From: an uncultured Prochlorococcus sp.
GTDB taxonomy: Bacteria; Cyanobacteriota; Cyanobacteriia; PCC-6307; Cyanobiaceae
DNA length: 36,513 nt
Direction of reading: 5' to 3'
NCBI GenBank assembly: GCA_902539115.1
Contig: CACBHP010000009.1
Location: 1 to 36,513, forward strand
The stretch's first letter is position 1; every line of letters starts with the position of its first letter. Made by a program: the position numbers and the translations under genes. Shown here in pieces: positions 8,612-17,595 of this stretch. Under the pieces are notes generated by a model that had not been told where the DNA came from, ran no database searches, and saw nothing but the letters and a program-made list of their open reading frames with translations.

Positions 8612-9961
8612 ATGAAATTTGTAGTTATAGATGATGATCCCACAGGCTCTCAAACTGTTCACGATTGCTTATTACTGCTTAAGTGGGACTGCTCAACTTT
8701 AGTCAAAGGTTTTGATTCTAAATCTAATTTATTTTTTATTTTGGCTAATACAAGGTCACTATCGGAAAATGATGCGAAATTAACAATTGAGGAAATTTGC
8801 AAAAATCTTAAGACTGTAATTGCTTCTCAAGCCTATGAAGAAGAAATTATTTTTATAAGTAGAGGAGACTCTACACTTCGAGGACATAACTTTTTAGAAC
8901 CAAGTGCTCTAAATAGTTGCTTAGGCCCTTTTGATGCTACTTTTCATATTCCGTCTTTCATAGAGGGTAAAAGATTAACTATTAATGGATCTCATTTTGT
9001 TGATAAAACCCCAATTAGTCAAACAATTTTTGCAACAGATAAAATTTTTGGATATGAGACAAGTAATGTCAAGAATCTTTTGTTTCAGCAGAGTAAATCT
9101 CAAATAAATTTTGAAGATATTCAAAATCTTTTATTGTCAAATATCGAAATGCTAAATGATGAAGAAAATAATATTGTTTTTAAAAGACTAAAGAACTTGA
9201 AGAATAATAAACATGTAATTGTAGATGTAGAAAATTATTCACAATTAAAAAAATTTTCTTTAGTAATTAAAAAATTAATTAAACACAAAAAATTCCTTTT
9301 TCGAACTGCAGCAAGTTTTATAAGTTCAATTTCTGAGAAAAAAAGTTTCTCTCAGAGTGAAATATTTTTCTCTAATTTAAGAATAAGAAATAAAGAAAGG
9401 AGTTTTCTCCCAGGACTAATAATTGTTGGATCCTACGTGGAACTTTCAACAATACAATTGAATAATTTATTAGAGATAAGTAATTGCAATCCAGTTGAAT
9501 TAGATGTTTTTGAATTCTTTAAAATTACTTCATCTGATAATAATCAAAAGCGAAGGAATTTGTTTAAAAATAAATTTTTGAAAGAAATTAGATTTTCTTT
9601 TGAGAAAGGAAAAACTCCTGTTTTGTTTACTTCAAGAAAATTTATGTCCTTAGATTCTTCTGAACTACTTAATTTTTATAATTTACTTGCTTGTTTTATT
9701 GCTGAATTAGTCGCAGATTTGAAGTATGAAATAGGATATTTGATTTCAAAAGGTGGAATAACAACAAATTTGATTCTTAGTAATGGACTAAATGCAGATT
9801 ATGTTTATCTTGAAGGACAGATTTTAACAGGCATTTCAGTTGTGACTTACAACCTAAAAAATGGCGAAAAACTTCCTATTGTTACTCATCCTGGAAACAT
9901 TGGCACTAAAGATTCACTGGTTAATATTTGGAAAGTTTTTGAAAATAAAAATAATTTTTAA
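8612..9961 (+). CDS. Four-carbon acid sugar kinase family protein (DUF1537/OtnK-like)
   Basis: A 449-residue two-domain protein. The N-terminus MKFVVIDDDPTGSQTVHD matches the DDxTG motif of the DUF1537 substrate-binding domain in its DDPTGxQTVHD form, and RGDSTLRGH (about residues 90-98) is the conserved second motif. The C-terminal nucleotide-binding domain keeps SKGGITTN and HPGNIGTKDSL, equivalents of the GGxT and PGGFG regions. Characterised relatives phosphorylate erythronate, threonate or related acids. Their usual partners (a dehydrogenase, an aldolase-type decarboxylase and an isomerase) are absent nearby. The gene ends 2 bp before the convergent icd gene. Family membership is clear; the substrate is unknown. 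Confidence 0.85.
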   Translation: MKFVVIDDDPTGSQTVHDCLLLLKWDCSTLVKGFDSKSNLFFILANTRSLSENDAKLTIEEICKNLKTVIASQAYEEEIIFISRGDSTLRGHNFLEPSALNSCLGPFDATFHIPSFIEGKRLTINGSHFVDKTPISQTIFATDKIFGYETSNVKNLLFQQSKSQINFEDIQNLLLSNIEMLNDEENNIVFKRLKNLKNNKHVIVDVENYSQLKKFSLVIKKLIKHKKFLFRTAASFISSISEKKSFSQSEIFFSNLRIRNKERSFLPGLIIVGSYVELSTIQLNNLLEISNCNPVELDVFEFFKITSSDNNQKRRNLFKNKFLKEIRFSFEKGKTPVLFTSRKFMSLDSSELLNFYNLLACFIAELVADLKYEIGYLISKGGITTNLILSNGLNADYVYLEGQILTGISVVTYNLKNGEKLPIVTHPGNIGTKDSLVNIWKVFENKNNF

Positions 9962-9963
9962 AA

Positions 9964-11388
9964 TTAGAAATTTGAAATAATTTCTTCAGCAAAACTGCTG
10001 CAGGATAGGGGTTCTACTTTTGGTTCCATTAAACGTGCTAGATCATAGGTGACTTTTTTTTGCTCTATTGCCTTACTTAAACCATTAGTAATTAAGTTAG
10101 CAGCTTCATCCCAACCAAAATATTCAAGCATCATTACACCACTAAGAATTACTGAGCCTGGATTAATTTTGTTTAAGCCAGCATGTTTTGGGGCGGTACC
10201 GTGCGTAGCTTCGAAAATTGCTGCATTATCTCCAATATTTGCTCCGGGAGCCATACCAAGGCCTCCAACAATTGCTGCAGCTGCATCAGAAACATAGTCT
10301 CCATTAAGGTTTAATGTTGCAAGAATTGAATATTCTTGAGGTCTAGTTTGAATTTGTTGAAATATACTATCAGCTATCCGATCATCAACAAGAATAAGTT
10401 TTCTCCATTTTTCAGCTCCGTGAGAATTTGATATTGATGCAATAACTTCTTTAATCTCTTCGCAAATGAATGCTTTTTTGTTATTTGTAAGCTTGTCAAA
10501 ACCTGGTTCAATTTTTCGAGCATTATTTTCAATTGTAATTTCCGGATTTTTCTGAATATTATCTAAAATCCAGCTTTCTCTCTCTGTAATGCAATCTTCT
10601 CTAAATTCATTTACTGCTAATTCATATCCCCAATCTCTGAATGCACCTTCTGTATATTTCATTATATTCCCTTTATGTACAAGAGTCACGTGCCTTTTAT
10701 CTCCTGATAATCTTTTGGCATGTTCAATAGCTTTTCTAATATGTCTTTGGCTTCCAGATTTACTCACAGGTTTTATGCCAATACCTGATCCGTTTGGTAT
10801 AGATCTATTTTTTAAATTTATACTTTTTGGTATGACAATGTTATTCAAGTAATTAATTAATTCAAGACAATTATTATCCTCTGCTTCCCATTCAATTCCC
10901 ATGTAGATATCCTCAGTATTTTCTCTATAAACAATAACGTCTAAATTTTGGGGATTTTTGTGAGGGCTTGGAGTTCCTGAATAATATTTGCAGGGTCTAA
11001 CACAGCTATATAAATCAAAGATTTGCCTTAATGCAACATTAAGAGATCTAATACCTCCACCAATAGGAGTGGTCAAAGGACCTTTAATAGCTACACCAAA
11101 GTATTTGATTGCTTCAATAGTATCTTGAGGTAAATAGTTATATGTACCATAAAGTTCACAAGCTTCATCTCCTGCATAGACTTTAAACCAATTAATTTTT
11201 CTTTCATCTCCATAGCTTTTTTTAATCGCTGAATCAAGAACGCTTTGAGTTGCAGGCCAAATATCAACTCCAGTACCATCACCCCTAATAAATGGGACAA
11301 TTGGATTATTAGGAACATTAGGTTTGCCTTGATTAAAAGTTATTATTTCTCCTTCATTAGGTAAAGTTAATTTTTCAAATTTTGGCAT
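9964..11388 (-). CDS. icd: Isocitrate dehydrogenase (NADP+)
   Basis: A 474-residue enzyme converting isocitrate to 2-oxoglutarate, the carbon skeleton for ammonium assimilation and the signal for nitrogen status in cyanobacteria. Visible motifs are GDGTGVDIWPA, then TTPIGGGIRSLNVALRQIFD, which includes the Ser that is phosphorylated in E. coli, followed by YRENTEDIYMGIEWEA and HKGNIMKYTEGAFRDWGYE. DGTA-type adenine-binding residues occur in FEATHGTAPKHAG. The length matches cyanobacterial icd, which carries insertions relative to E. coli (416). It has its own 211-bp upstream region and converges within 2 bp of the DUF1537 kinase gene. I found no perfect NtcA site (GTA-N8-TAC) upstream. Confidence 0.95.
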   Translation of the reverse strand: MPKFEKLTLPNEGEIITFNQGKPNVPNNPIVPFIRGDGTGVDIWPATQSVLDSAIKKSYGDERKINWFKVYAGDEACELYGTYNYLPQDTIEAIKYFGVAIKGPLTTPIGGGIRSLNVALRQIFDLYSCVRPCKYYSGTPSPHKNPQNLDVIVYRENTEDIYMGIEWEAEDNNCLELINYLNNIVIPKSINLKNRSIPNGSGIGIKPVSKSGSQRHIRKAIEHAKRLSGDKRHVTLVHKGNIMKYTEGAFRDWGYELAVNEFREDCITERESWILDNIQKNPEITIENNARKIEPGFDKLTNNKKAFICEEIKEVIASISNSHGAEKWRKLILVDDRIADSIFQQIQTRPQEYSILATLNLNGDYVSDAAAAIVGGLGMAPGANIGDNAAIFEATHGTAPKHAGLNKINPGSVILSGVMMLEYFGWDEAANLITNGLSKAIEQKKVTYDLARLMEPKVEPLSCSSFAEEIISNF

Positions 11389-11407
11389 AGTATTGAATTA
11401 ATAAAAG

Positions 11408-11451
11408 ATAACTCATTTAAGTTCTTCGTATTGTAATTTGCGATGAGTTAT
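11408..11451. repeat. 9-bp inverted repeat in the icd leader region
   Basis: ATAACTCAT (11408-11416) and ATGAGTTAT (11443-11451) are perfect reverse complements separated by 26 bases, about 20 bp upstream of the icd ATG. In the plus direction the right arm is followed by TTTTC. It could be a leader hairpin of icd mRNA, an operator, or a weak terminator for antisense transcription. Confidence 0.35.
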
Positions 11452-11599
11452 TTTTCTTTAAAACCTAGAAATTTATTATTCAAATGTGAATAGAGAATAC
11501 TTTATCGATCAGCATTTCAACATCTTTATTAAAAGAAAAAGTAGATAATAAGCAAGTTAAAGCAAATTATGTCATTTTTCAAAAAATACTCAGCTACTT

Positions 11600-12031
11600 A
11601 TGAATGCGAGTTCAAATGTAAGTAATGTTGAAATAGCTAATAAGATTGCTTCTACTGCAGCTTTGTTTCGGAAATATTTTCCAGATGCAATCGTAAACTT
11701 TAGTCCTTGGGATAATTCAAATAATGAATCCATGCAAGATACTATCGATTTTGCTTTTCATTTCCCTGGTTGGAGTCCTCTTATTGAATGTAGAGCAATT
11801 CTCTTACAATTAAGAATTGAAAATGATAATAATGACAGAGTCCCGAAATTGTTGGGAATAATAATGCGAGGTATGATTGTTCCATCCGAGAGATGGAGAG
11901 TAGCTACCATAGGTGATTGGGAAATGACTGGCACTCATCTACCGCAAAAGGAACAAAAAGATAGCCTTTTTTTGGTCTGTAAAGAACTCTATAAGCTATT
12001 CTCTACAACATCTGCTGGTAACAAAAATTAG
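11600..12031 (+). CDS. Conserved hypothetical protein, 143 residues
   Basis: A soluble protein starting MNASSNVSNVEIANK. I do not recognise a family. It has an early helical stretch (NKIASTAALFRKYFPDAIVN), an aromatic middle part (FHFPGWSPLIECRAILLQLR), the segment MIVPSERWRVATIGDWEMTG, and a helical Lys-rich end. The pattern of alternating strands around 55-115 suggests a compact alpha/beta fold. There is no transmembrane segment or signal peptide. It lies upstream of heme oxygenase on the same strand with a 57-bp gap, so co-transcription with the bilin genes is possible but not shown. Base composition is like the neighbours. Confidence 0.7.
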   Translation: MNASSNVSNVEIANKIASTAALFRKYFPDAIVNFSPWDNSNNESMQDTIDFAFHFPGWSPLIECRAILLQLRIENDNNDRVPKLLGIIMRGMIVPSERWRVATIGDWEMTGTHLPQKEQKDSLFLVCKELYKLFSTTSAGNKN

Positions 12032-12088
12032 CTGTTTTATGTATTTTCCTTGTAGATTAAATACACTGACAAAAAAAATTCAAAATAT

Positions 12089-12799
12089 ATGGCAGTCGCT
12101 CTTGCAGGACAATTAAGAGAAGGGACAAAAAAATCCCATACTATGGCAGAAAATACTGGCTTTGTGGCTTGTTTTTTAAAAGGAGTTGTTGAAAAAAAGT
12201 CTTATAGAAAATTAATTAGTGATTTATATTTTGTTTATGAAGCTATGGAAGAAGAAATTGAAAGACTGGTCAATGAGGAACATCCCGTAATAAAACCTAT
12301 AGGTTTTAAATCATTATTCAGGAAAGAAACTCTTGTAAATGATCTTAAATTTTATTTTGGTGAAAACTGGAAGAATGAAATTAATATTTCTCACTCAGCA
12401 AAAGAATATGTTGAAAGAATTCGAGAGGTCGCCAAAAATTCACCAGAGCTATTAGTTGGTCACCACTACACTCGCTATATAGGAGATTTATCTGGGGGGC
12501 AAATTTTGAAAAGGATCGCAAAAAAAGCATTAAATTTGCAGGGAAATGATGGTTTAAATTTTTATGAGTTTGAATTAATAGCTGATGAAAAGAAATTCAA
12601 GGAAGAATATTCCCTTACTTTGAATCAACTTCCAATAAATCAAAAGACTGCTGATCAAATTATTGATGAAGCTAATCAAGCTTTTGCTTACAATATGAAA
12701 ATGTTTAAGGAGCTTGAAGGTAACTTGGTTGCTGTTTTAGGCAAGATTGTATTTAATTACATAACAAAAAAAGTAAGGAAGGGAAGCACCGAGCCCTAG
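12089..12799 (+). CDS. ho1: Heme oxygenase
   Basis: A 236-residue enzyme opening heme to biliverdin IX-alpha, CO and iron with electrons from ferredoxin. The proximal heme ligand is His17 in GTKKSHTMAEN, and the distal helix is YIGDLSGGQILK around residues 130-140, both hallmarks of canonical heme oxygenase. Length matches cyanobacterial HO1 (about 240). It starts with ATG (MAVALAGQLREG). It is the first gene of a compact run: pebA starts 6 bp after the stop and pebB abuts pebA, so biliverdin passes to the bilin reductases encoded next door. It may also recycle iron. Confidence 0.95.
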   Translation: MAVALAGQLREGTKKSHTMAENTGFVACFLKGVVEKKSYRKLISDLYFVYEAMEEEIERLVNEEHPVIKPIGFKSLFRKETLVNDLKFYFGENWKNEINISHSAKEYVERIREVAKNSPELLVGHHYTRYIGDLSGGQILKRIAKKALNLQGNDGLNFYEFELIADEKKFKEEYSLTLNQLPINQKTADQIIDEANQAFAYNMKMFKELEGNLVAVLGKIVFNYITKKVRKGSTEP

Positions 12800-12805
12800 T
12801 AATTT

Positions 12806-13516
12806 ATGTTTGATTCATTAGTTGATCTCCTTAAAAACAATATTGATGAATTAAATGGTCATGAAGTTGAAATATCTAGTGAATTCAAAGAACATCATAA
12901 TGAAGACTCAAAATATATTATTAAAAATTGGCTTTTTTCATCGCCCCAATATAGAAAGTGGCGAATAACAAGATTAGATGGTGGTAAAAAACTGCAAGTC
13001 TTTAATACGGTCGCATATCCAAATTTTGATAGTGAAATCCCTATTTTAGGAGCTGATATTTTATGGTTTGGAACTTCTCAAAAGTTATTAGCAATACTCG
13101 ATTATCAACCTTTAATTCAAGAAGACAAGTATCTTGAAAAATATTGTTCAAGTTTAGGTAATATTAAGAAAAAATATTCTACATTTGATAATAATAAAAT
13201 GAAAAATATATATGATTCAAAAAAGTATTTTTCCCCATGGGTGATTATATGTAGAGGAAATAAATTAAATCTTGATAGAGATTTAAATAATATATTCCAT
13301 TTATTTGTAAATAACTATTTGAACATTTATAAATTGAATCCTGTTAATCAATTTTTAAATGTAGAGGAAATAAAGATTAATCAAATTAAATATGATAAGT
13401 ACAGTTTCGAAAAAGACCCTGCAGATAAATTGTTTAAATCTTTTTTTGGAGAAAAATGGACAAAAAAATTTATCAATAAATTTCTTTTTACATTAAATAA
13501 TGAGATTATTCAGTGA
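12806..13516 (+). CDS. pebA: 15,16-dihydrobiliverdin:ferredoxin oxidoreductase
   Basis: A 236-residue member of the ferredoxin-dependent bilin reductase family. Supporting segments are [40 protein letters not shown] and LAILDYQPL (the conserved substrate-pocket part with Asp), ending in the family pattern [20 protein letters not shown]. PebA reduces biliverdin at C15=C16 to dihydrobiliverdin. Assignment as PebA rather than PcyA or PebB rests on its position between ho1 and a second bilin reductase and on the D-PADKLF-type tail. The ATG follows the ho1 stop by 6 bp and its own stop directly abuts the pebB ATG. Confidence 0.92.
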   Translation: MFDSLVDLLKNNIDELNGHEVEISSEFKEHHNEDSKYIIKNWLFSSPQYRKWRITRLDGGKKLQVFNTVAYPNFDSEIPILGADILWFGTSQKLLAILDYQPLIQEDKYLEKYCSSLGNIKKKYSTFDNNKMKNIYDSKKYFSPWVIICRGNKLNLDRDLNNIFHLFVNNYLNIYKLNPVNQFLNVEEIKINQIKYDKYSFEKDPADKLFKSFFGEKWTKKFINKFLFTLNNEIIQ

Positions 13517-14278
13517 ATGTTAATACAAGATTCTATTTTTTACAGGCCAGATTGGAGATGGCATAATTTTCTAAAATATTTAACTAATAATTTAATTCAA
13601 CACAACTGTTTAGAAAAAATAATACCCTCTGAATATTCTTATAAAGATTCAACTTATGGTTCAAAAAAATCAAAAAAAAATGTGAATCTCTCTACTTGGG
13701 GTATGACGCATAAAAAAAGAATTCATTTCGCAAGAGCAGTGTGTATAAATAGTCCAAATTATTCTGTTTTAAATTTTTTAATTATTCCTAATACTATTTA
13801 TAATGTCCCATTTTTTGGAGTAGATTTTGTTTCTCTACCTAATAGTCATTTATTAGTATTAGATTTTCAGCCTTCATTAAAAATACAAAATCAATATAAT
13901 AATGATTTATTAGAAAAACTTATAAAACTCAGAAATCATTGTCATTCATCACTCCCATTAGCTGAAAAAATGTCTCCAGATGTAGCTAGATTTTTTTCTC
14001 CAGGAGTAATCTGGTCAAAATTACCAAAAGAAGAAAGAAGTGATTTTTTAATTGCTAATCAGCTTTATACCTCATTTAAGGCATATCTTGATTTGTATTT
14101 GAAAATTCTTTTTGAAAGCAAAGAAGCTAATATGGAACTGCAAAAAGAATTAATAAATGGTCAAAATAATTATTTGAAATATAGAAGAGATAATGATCCA
14201 GCAAGGCCAATGTTGACGAGTTTGTTTGGTAAAGAATTTACTGAATCTTTAATTAAAGAAGTTTTATTTACTTCTTAA
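13517..14278 (+). CDS. pebB: Phycoerythrobilin:ferredoxin oxidoreductase
   Basis: A 253-residue bilin reductase that converts dihydrobiliverdin to phycoerythrobilin. It shows the family layout: [37 protein letters not shown] and LLVLDFQPS, and ends with [22 protein letters not shown] at 13517 directly follows the pebA stop (TGA then ATG), so translational coupling is likely. The PebA-PebB pair is known to channel its intermediate. In high-light Prochlorococcus the product can serve only a reduced phycoerythrin or a light-sensing role, since full phycobilisomes are absent. That last point is established for the group, not shown in this window. Confidence 0.92.
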   Translation: MLIQDSIFYRPDWRWHNFLKYLTNNLIQHNCLEKIIPSEYSYKDSTYGSKKSKKNVNLSTWGMTHKKRIHFARAVCINSPNYSVLNFLIIPNTIYNVPFFGVDFVSLPNSHLLVLDFQPSLKIQNQYNNDLLEKLIKLRNHCHSSLPLAEKMSPDVARFFSPGVIWSKLPKEERSDFLIANQLYTSFKAYLDLYLKILFESKEANMELQKELINGQNNYLKYRRDNDPARPMLTSLFGKEFTESLIKEVLFTS

Positions 14279-14284
14279 AAGTCT

Positions 14285-14290
14285 TATAAT
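14285..14290 (+). promoter_or_regulatory. Possible -10 box for the phosphatase gene
   Basis: A perfect TATAAT lies in the 32-bp gap after pebB, about 20 bp before the next ATG. No convincing -35 box is present 17 bp upstream. If used, the leader would be only about 14 nt. Confidence 0.35.
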
Positions 14291-14310
14291 TTACTGAAAT
14301 TTGAAATCAT

Positions 14311-14784
14311 ATGAAAAAAATTTCTGTTCTTTTTGTATGTTTGGGAAATATTTGTAGGTCTCCTGCAGCAGAAGCTATCTTTATAAATTTACTTGAAAGA
14401 AAGGGATTAAAGGATGGTTTCATTGTAGATTCTGCTGGAACTGGGAGTTGGCACATTGGGAAAAAAGCTGACTCTAGGATGAGACTTGCAGCAGAAAGAA
14501 GAGATCTAAATATCTTAAGTAGAGCTCGTCAAATTACAAAAGAAGATTTTAAAGAATTTAACTATATTATTGCGATGGACGACTCAAATTTTAGAAATAT
14601 TCAAGATCTTAAAAGTAGAACAGCTTCGACTGATTTTGCATCAATTAAAAAAATACAAGATTTTAGATCAGTTTTTAATGAGCAAGAAGTTCCTGACCCA
14701 TATTTTGGAGGTGATGAGGGCTTTGATTATGTCCTTGATATTTTAGAAGACTCTGTAAAAGGTTTTTTGGAAAGTATTTTTTGA
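14311..14784 (+). CDS. Low-molecular-weight protein-tyrosine phosphatase
   Basis: A 157-residue phosphatase. The P-loop is VCLGNICRSPAAEAIF with catalytic Cys10 and Arg16 (CX5R followed by S), and the general acid is the Asp in VPDPYFGG near residue 131; both match the LMW-PTP family, as does the length. Family members remove phosphate from tyrosine (in some bacteria from capsule tyrosine kinases) or from arginine. The substrate is unknown and no tyrosine kinase is next to it. The stop codon is 2 bp from the convergent panC-cmk stop, leaving no space for a terminator. Confidence 0.92.
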   Translation: MKKISVLFVCLGNICRSPAAEAIFINLLERKGLKDGFIVDSAGTGSWHIGKKADSRMRLAAERRDLNILSRARQITKEDFKEFNYIIAMDDSNFRNIQDLKSRTASTDFASIKKIQDFRSVFNEQEVPDPYFGGDEGFDYVLDILEDSVKGFLESIF

Positions 14785-14786
14785 AT

Positions 14787-16319
14787 TTATTTGATCTCAG
14801 TCTCTTTAGGAATCTTATCATTATAAAGATCAATAATTTTATCCACTACCTCATTAATTGAATATCCATCCGTAATAATTTCAATTGCGTCATTCGCTTT
14901 TATTAGAGGTGAAATTTCCCTATTTGAATCTTCAAAATCTCTTTTCTTTATAAGTTCTTTTAATGTATGAAGTTCTATTTCTTGTGAGTCTTTACTATTT
15001 TTATCAGATTTTCTTCTTTTTGCTCTTTCATCGATGCTAGCTGTTAAAAATATTTTAAGTTCTGCATGAGGAAAAACAGTAGTTCCTATATCCCTTCCCT
15101 CAGCGACAAGTCCACCTGATTCTCCAATTTTTCTTTGTTCTTCTACTAAGAATTTTCTTACTTCTTTTATTGAGGAAATTTTAGAAACGATGGAACTTAT
15201 CTTTTGCGACCTAATTTCTTCAGTAACACAGTAGTTATTAACATAAACATCTTGATGTGAATTTGTATTCGACTTGAAAACAATAGATATATCATTAAGA
15301 ATATTATGTAAATTTTTTTCTTTTTTATAATCAATACTTTCTTTTATCATAAGCCAACTCAATGCCCTATACATCGCTCCAGTATCTAAATATAAAAGTT
15401 TAAGTTTCTTCGCTATTAACTTTGTTACAGTACTTTTACCTGACCCTGCAGGACCATCAATTGCAATAATTGGCCTTCTTTTCATTAGAAAAACGTGATC
15501 AATTAATCTTGTCTCTCCACATCTTATCGCACCAGCCAATAACGAAATATTATCTTCAAGTCCTGCTTTTTCGAGGGTATGAGGGTGTAAATGTTCTAAA
15601 TATTCAATTGAAATTTTTTTTGTTGATAGCTTTTTAATTATTTCGTTTAAATTAATCTTTTTTTCTTGTTGAAAATTTTTTTTTGCTTCTAATAACTCAC
15701 TTGAAAAAAACCTAATCAATTTTCTTTCGTTTTTTGATAAATGTACATTACGTGAACTTAAAGGAATTCCATCAAAATCTCTTTGTGTAGGAATAGATTT
15801 AATAGCAACATTTAATCTATTTGTAAGGACAAGATTTTTTAAAATTAAAAGTTGTTGCCAATCTTTTTCTCCTAAGTAAAGATTTTTGGGCTTAATGAGA
15901 TTAAGTAATCTATAAACAACTGTACAAACGCCATCAAAATGTCCAATTCGATTTAATCCACATAATGCAGAAGATAATTCTATTGGAGCTTTTAGGAATT
16001 TAATATTTTTTTTATTCGGTGGATATATATCTTCATTACTTGGGATGAAGATGGCATCTGCGCCATTTGAAAAGGAGATTTTTATATCGTTATCAATTGT
16101 TTTAGGGTAATTCTCTAAATCTAACTTGTTATCAAATTGAAGTGGATTAATAAAAATACTTACTAAATTAATATTAGAATTGTCATTTTTTGCTGTTGAT
16201 ATTAGTTTTATATGTCCATTATGAAGATTACCCATTGTTGGAATGAAGTTAATTTCACTATTTATATTTTTCCTCCAATTTTCTATTTCTTCAGTTTTTC
16301 TTATGATTACTTTCTTCAC
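14787..16319 (-). CDS. panC/cmk: Bifunctional pantothenate synthetase / cytidylate kinase
   Basis: A 510-residue fusion of two enzymes, an arrangement known in cyanobacteria. Residues 1 to about 275 are PanC (ATP-dependent joining of pantoate and beta-alanine, for coenzyme A): IPTMGNLHNGHIKLI carries the HxGH nucleotide motif, and DFDGIPLSSRNVHLS is the conserved RDxDGxPxSSRN region. From about residue 282 the CMP kinase domain starts: PIIAIDGPAGSGKSTVTKLI (P-loop), YLDTGAMYRALSW and GLVAEGRDIGTTVFPHAELK. Cmk makes CDP from CMP. There is no frame break between halves. It is divergent from purM with a 98-bp gap. Confidence 0.95.
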   Translation of the reverse strand: MKKVIIRKTEEIENWRKNINSEINFIPTMGNLHNGHIKLISTAKNDNSNINLVSIFINPLQFDNKLDLENYPKTIDNDIKISFSNGADAIFIPSNEDIYPPNKKNIKFLKAPIELSSALCGLNRIGHFDGVCTVVYRLLNLIKPKNLYLGEKDWQQLLILKNLVLTNRLNVAIKSIPTQRDFDGIPLSSRNVHLSKNERKLIRFFSSELLEAKKNFQQEKKINLNEIIKKLSTKKISIEYLEHLHPHTLEKAGLEDNISLLAGAIRCGETRLIDHVFLMKRRPIIAIDGPAGSGKSTVTKLIAKKLKLLYLDTGAMYRALSWLMIKESIDYKKEKNLHNILNDISIVFKSNTNSHQDVYVNNYCVTEEIRSQKISSIVSKISSIKEVRKFLVEEQRKIGESGGLVAEGRDIGTTVFPHAELKIFLTASIDERAKRRKSDKNSKDSQEIELHTLKELIKKRDFEDSNREISPLIKANDAIEIITDGYSINEVVDKIIDLYNDKIPKETEIK

Positions 16320-16417
16320 TTTGTTTTTAAAAAATAAATCTATTTGATAAATAATTACTGGACAAAAGCAATCTTAGGAGGAATATCTATATAGGGAAAG
16401 TCTATCATTTTTATTTC

Positions 16418-17461
16418 ATGGATTACAAAACATCTGGTGTTGATATAGAAGCTGGGAGAGAATTTGTTTCCGAAATTAAACAGGCAGTTGAAGGAACTCA
16501 TACATCTAATGTGATTGAGGGTATTGGTGGGTTCGGAGGTTTGTTTAGACTTCCAATCGATAGTTTTAAAAAACCAATTCTTGTTTCAGGAACTGATGGT
16601 GTTGGAACAAAATTAGAATTAGCCCAAAGTAAAAACTTTCACTTTGAGGTTGGTATTGATTTAGTCGCTATGTGCATGAATGATATTATTACCAGCGGGG
16701 CAAAACCTCTATTTTTTCTAGATTATATTGCTACTGGTAAGCTTGATAAGAAACAATTATTGAGGGTTGTTCAAGGTATTTCACATGGCTGTGGAGAAAA
16801 TAATTGTTCATTACTTGGTGGAGAAACTGCTGAAATGCCAGGATTTTATTCAAAAAATAAGTATGATCTTGCAGGATTTTGTGTAGGAATAGTTGATGAA
16901 GATAAACTTATTAATGGTAAAAAAGTATTTGAAAATGACTTAATTATTGCTTTAAAAAGTAGTGGTGTGCATAGTAATGGCTTTAGCTTAGTAAGAAAAA
17001 TTATTCAAAAGAATAATACAATAGATAAAGAGTTTGAAAGAGTTTCTCACTTAAATTTTTATGATGAATTATTGAAACCTACAAAAATTTACAATAATGT
17101 GATTAACCAAATGTTATCTGAAAATATAGAAATTAAAGCGATGTCTCATATTACTGGTGGAGGAATTCCAGAGAATCTACCAAGATGTATGCCTTCTGAT
17201 TTCATTCCTTATATCGATATCAATTCTTGGGAAATACCTTTTTTGTTTAAATTCCTAAAAGATAAAGGATCGATTCCTGAAAAAGATTTTTGGAATACTT
17301 TTAATCTTGGAGTTGGATATTGTTTAATCATTGATAAGCAATTTAAGGACGCGATATTAAATATCTGTAAAGAACATGAGATAGATAGTTGGGAGATTGG
17401 AAAAATAGTTCGAAAAAATGACTCAACAATTAGTAAATTTTTGCCAGAAATTTTAACTTAA
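16418..17461 (+). CDS. purM: Phosphoribosylformylglycinamidine cyclo-ligase (AIR synthetase)
   Basis: A 347-residue purine biosynthesis enzyme that closes the imidazole ring of FGAM to give AIR using ATP. Family motifs: GIGGFGGLFRLP, GTDGVGTKLELAQ (nucleotide-binding loop), VAMCMNDIITSGAKPLFFLD, LLGGETAEMPGFY, SSGVHSNGFSLVRKI and HITGGGIPENLPR. Length is typical (about 345). The ATG at 16418 gives MDYKTSGVDIEAGREFV, the expected N-terminus. It is divergent from panC-cmk and followed by a 134-bp spacer that carries a candidate promoter for the next gene. Confidence 0.95.
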   Translation: MDYKTSGVDIEAGREFVSEIKQAVEGTHTSNVIEGIGGFGGLFRLPIDSFKKPILVSGTDGVGTKLELAQSKNFHFEVGIDLVAMCMNDIITSGAKPLFFLDYIATGKLDKKQLLRVVQGISHGCGENNCSLLGGETAEMPGFYSKNKYDLAGFCVGIVDEDKLINGKKVFENDLIIALKSSGVHSNGFSLVRKIIQKNNTIDKEFERVSHLNFYDELLKPTKIYNNVINQMLSENIEIKAMSHITGGGIPENLPRCMPSDFIPYIDINSWEIPFLFKFLKDKGSIPEKDFWNTFNLGVGYCLIIDKQFKDAILNICKEHEIDSWEIGKIVRKNDSTISKFLPEILT

Positions 17462-17532
17462 ATTTTTTAATCTTTTTTTTAAATGAGTTTTAAAAATTAT
17501 TTTTTATACCCAAATGAAAAAGTTAGGTGTAA

Positions 17533-17538
17533 TATAAT
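17533..17538 (+). promoter_or_regulatory. Candidate -10 box upstream of the 214-residue gene
   Basis: TATAAT stands about 60 bp before the ATG at 17596 in the spacer after purM; the -35 position is poor. The leader downstream contains a small CCGA/TCGG hairpin near 17551-17564. Confidence 0.35.
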
Positions 17539-17595
17539 AAAATTACCGCCGAATTATATCGGAAGTTTAAGTATTAAGATTTAACTTTTTATTCA

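Noticed and set aside
11480-11500. Possible NtcA site upstream of icd (GTG-N9-TAC)
   Set aside because: The spacing is 9 rather than 8 and the left half is GTG, so it does not meet the GTA-N8-TAC pattern.
14787-16319. panC-cmk fusion as an artefact or novelty
   Set aside because: The reading frame is continuous with both domains complete, and the fusion is already known in cyanobacteria.
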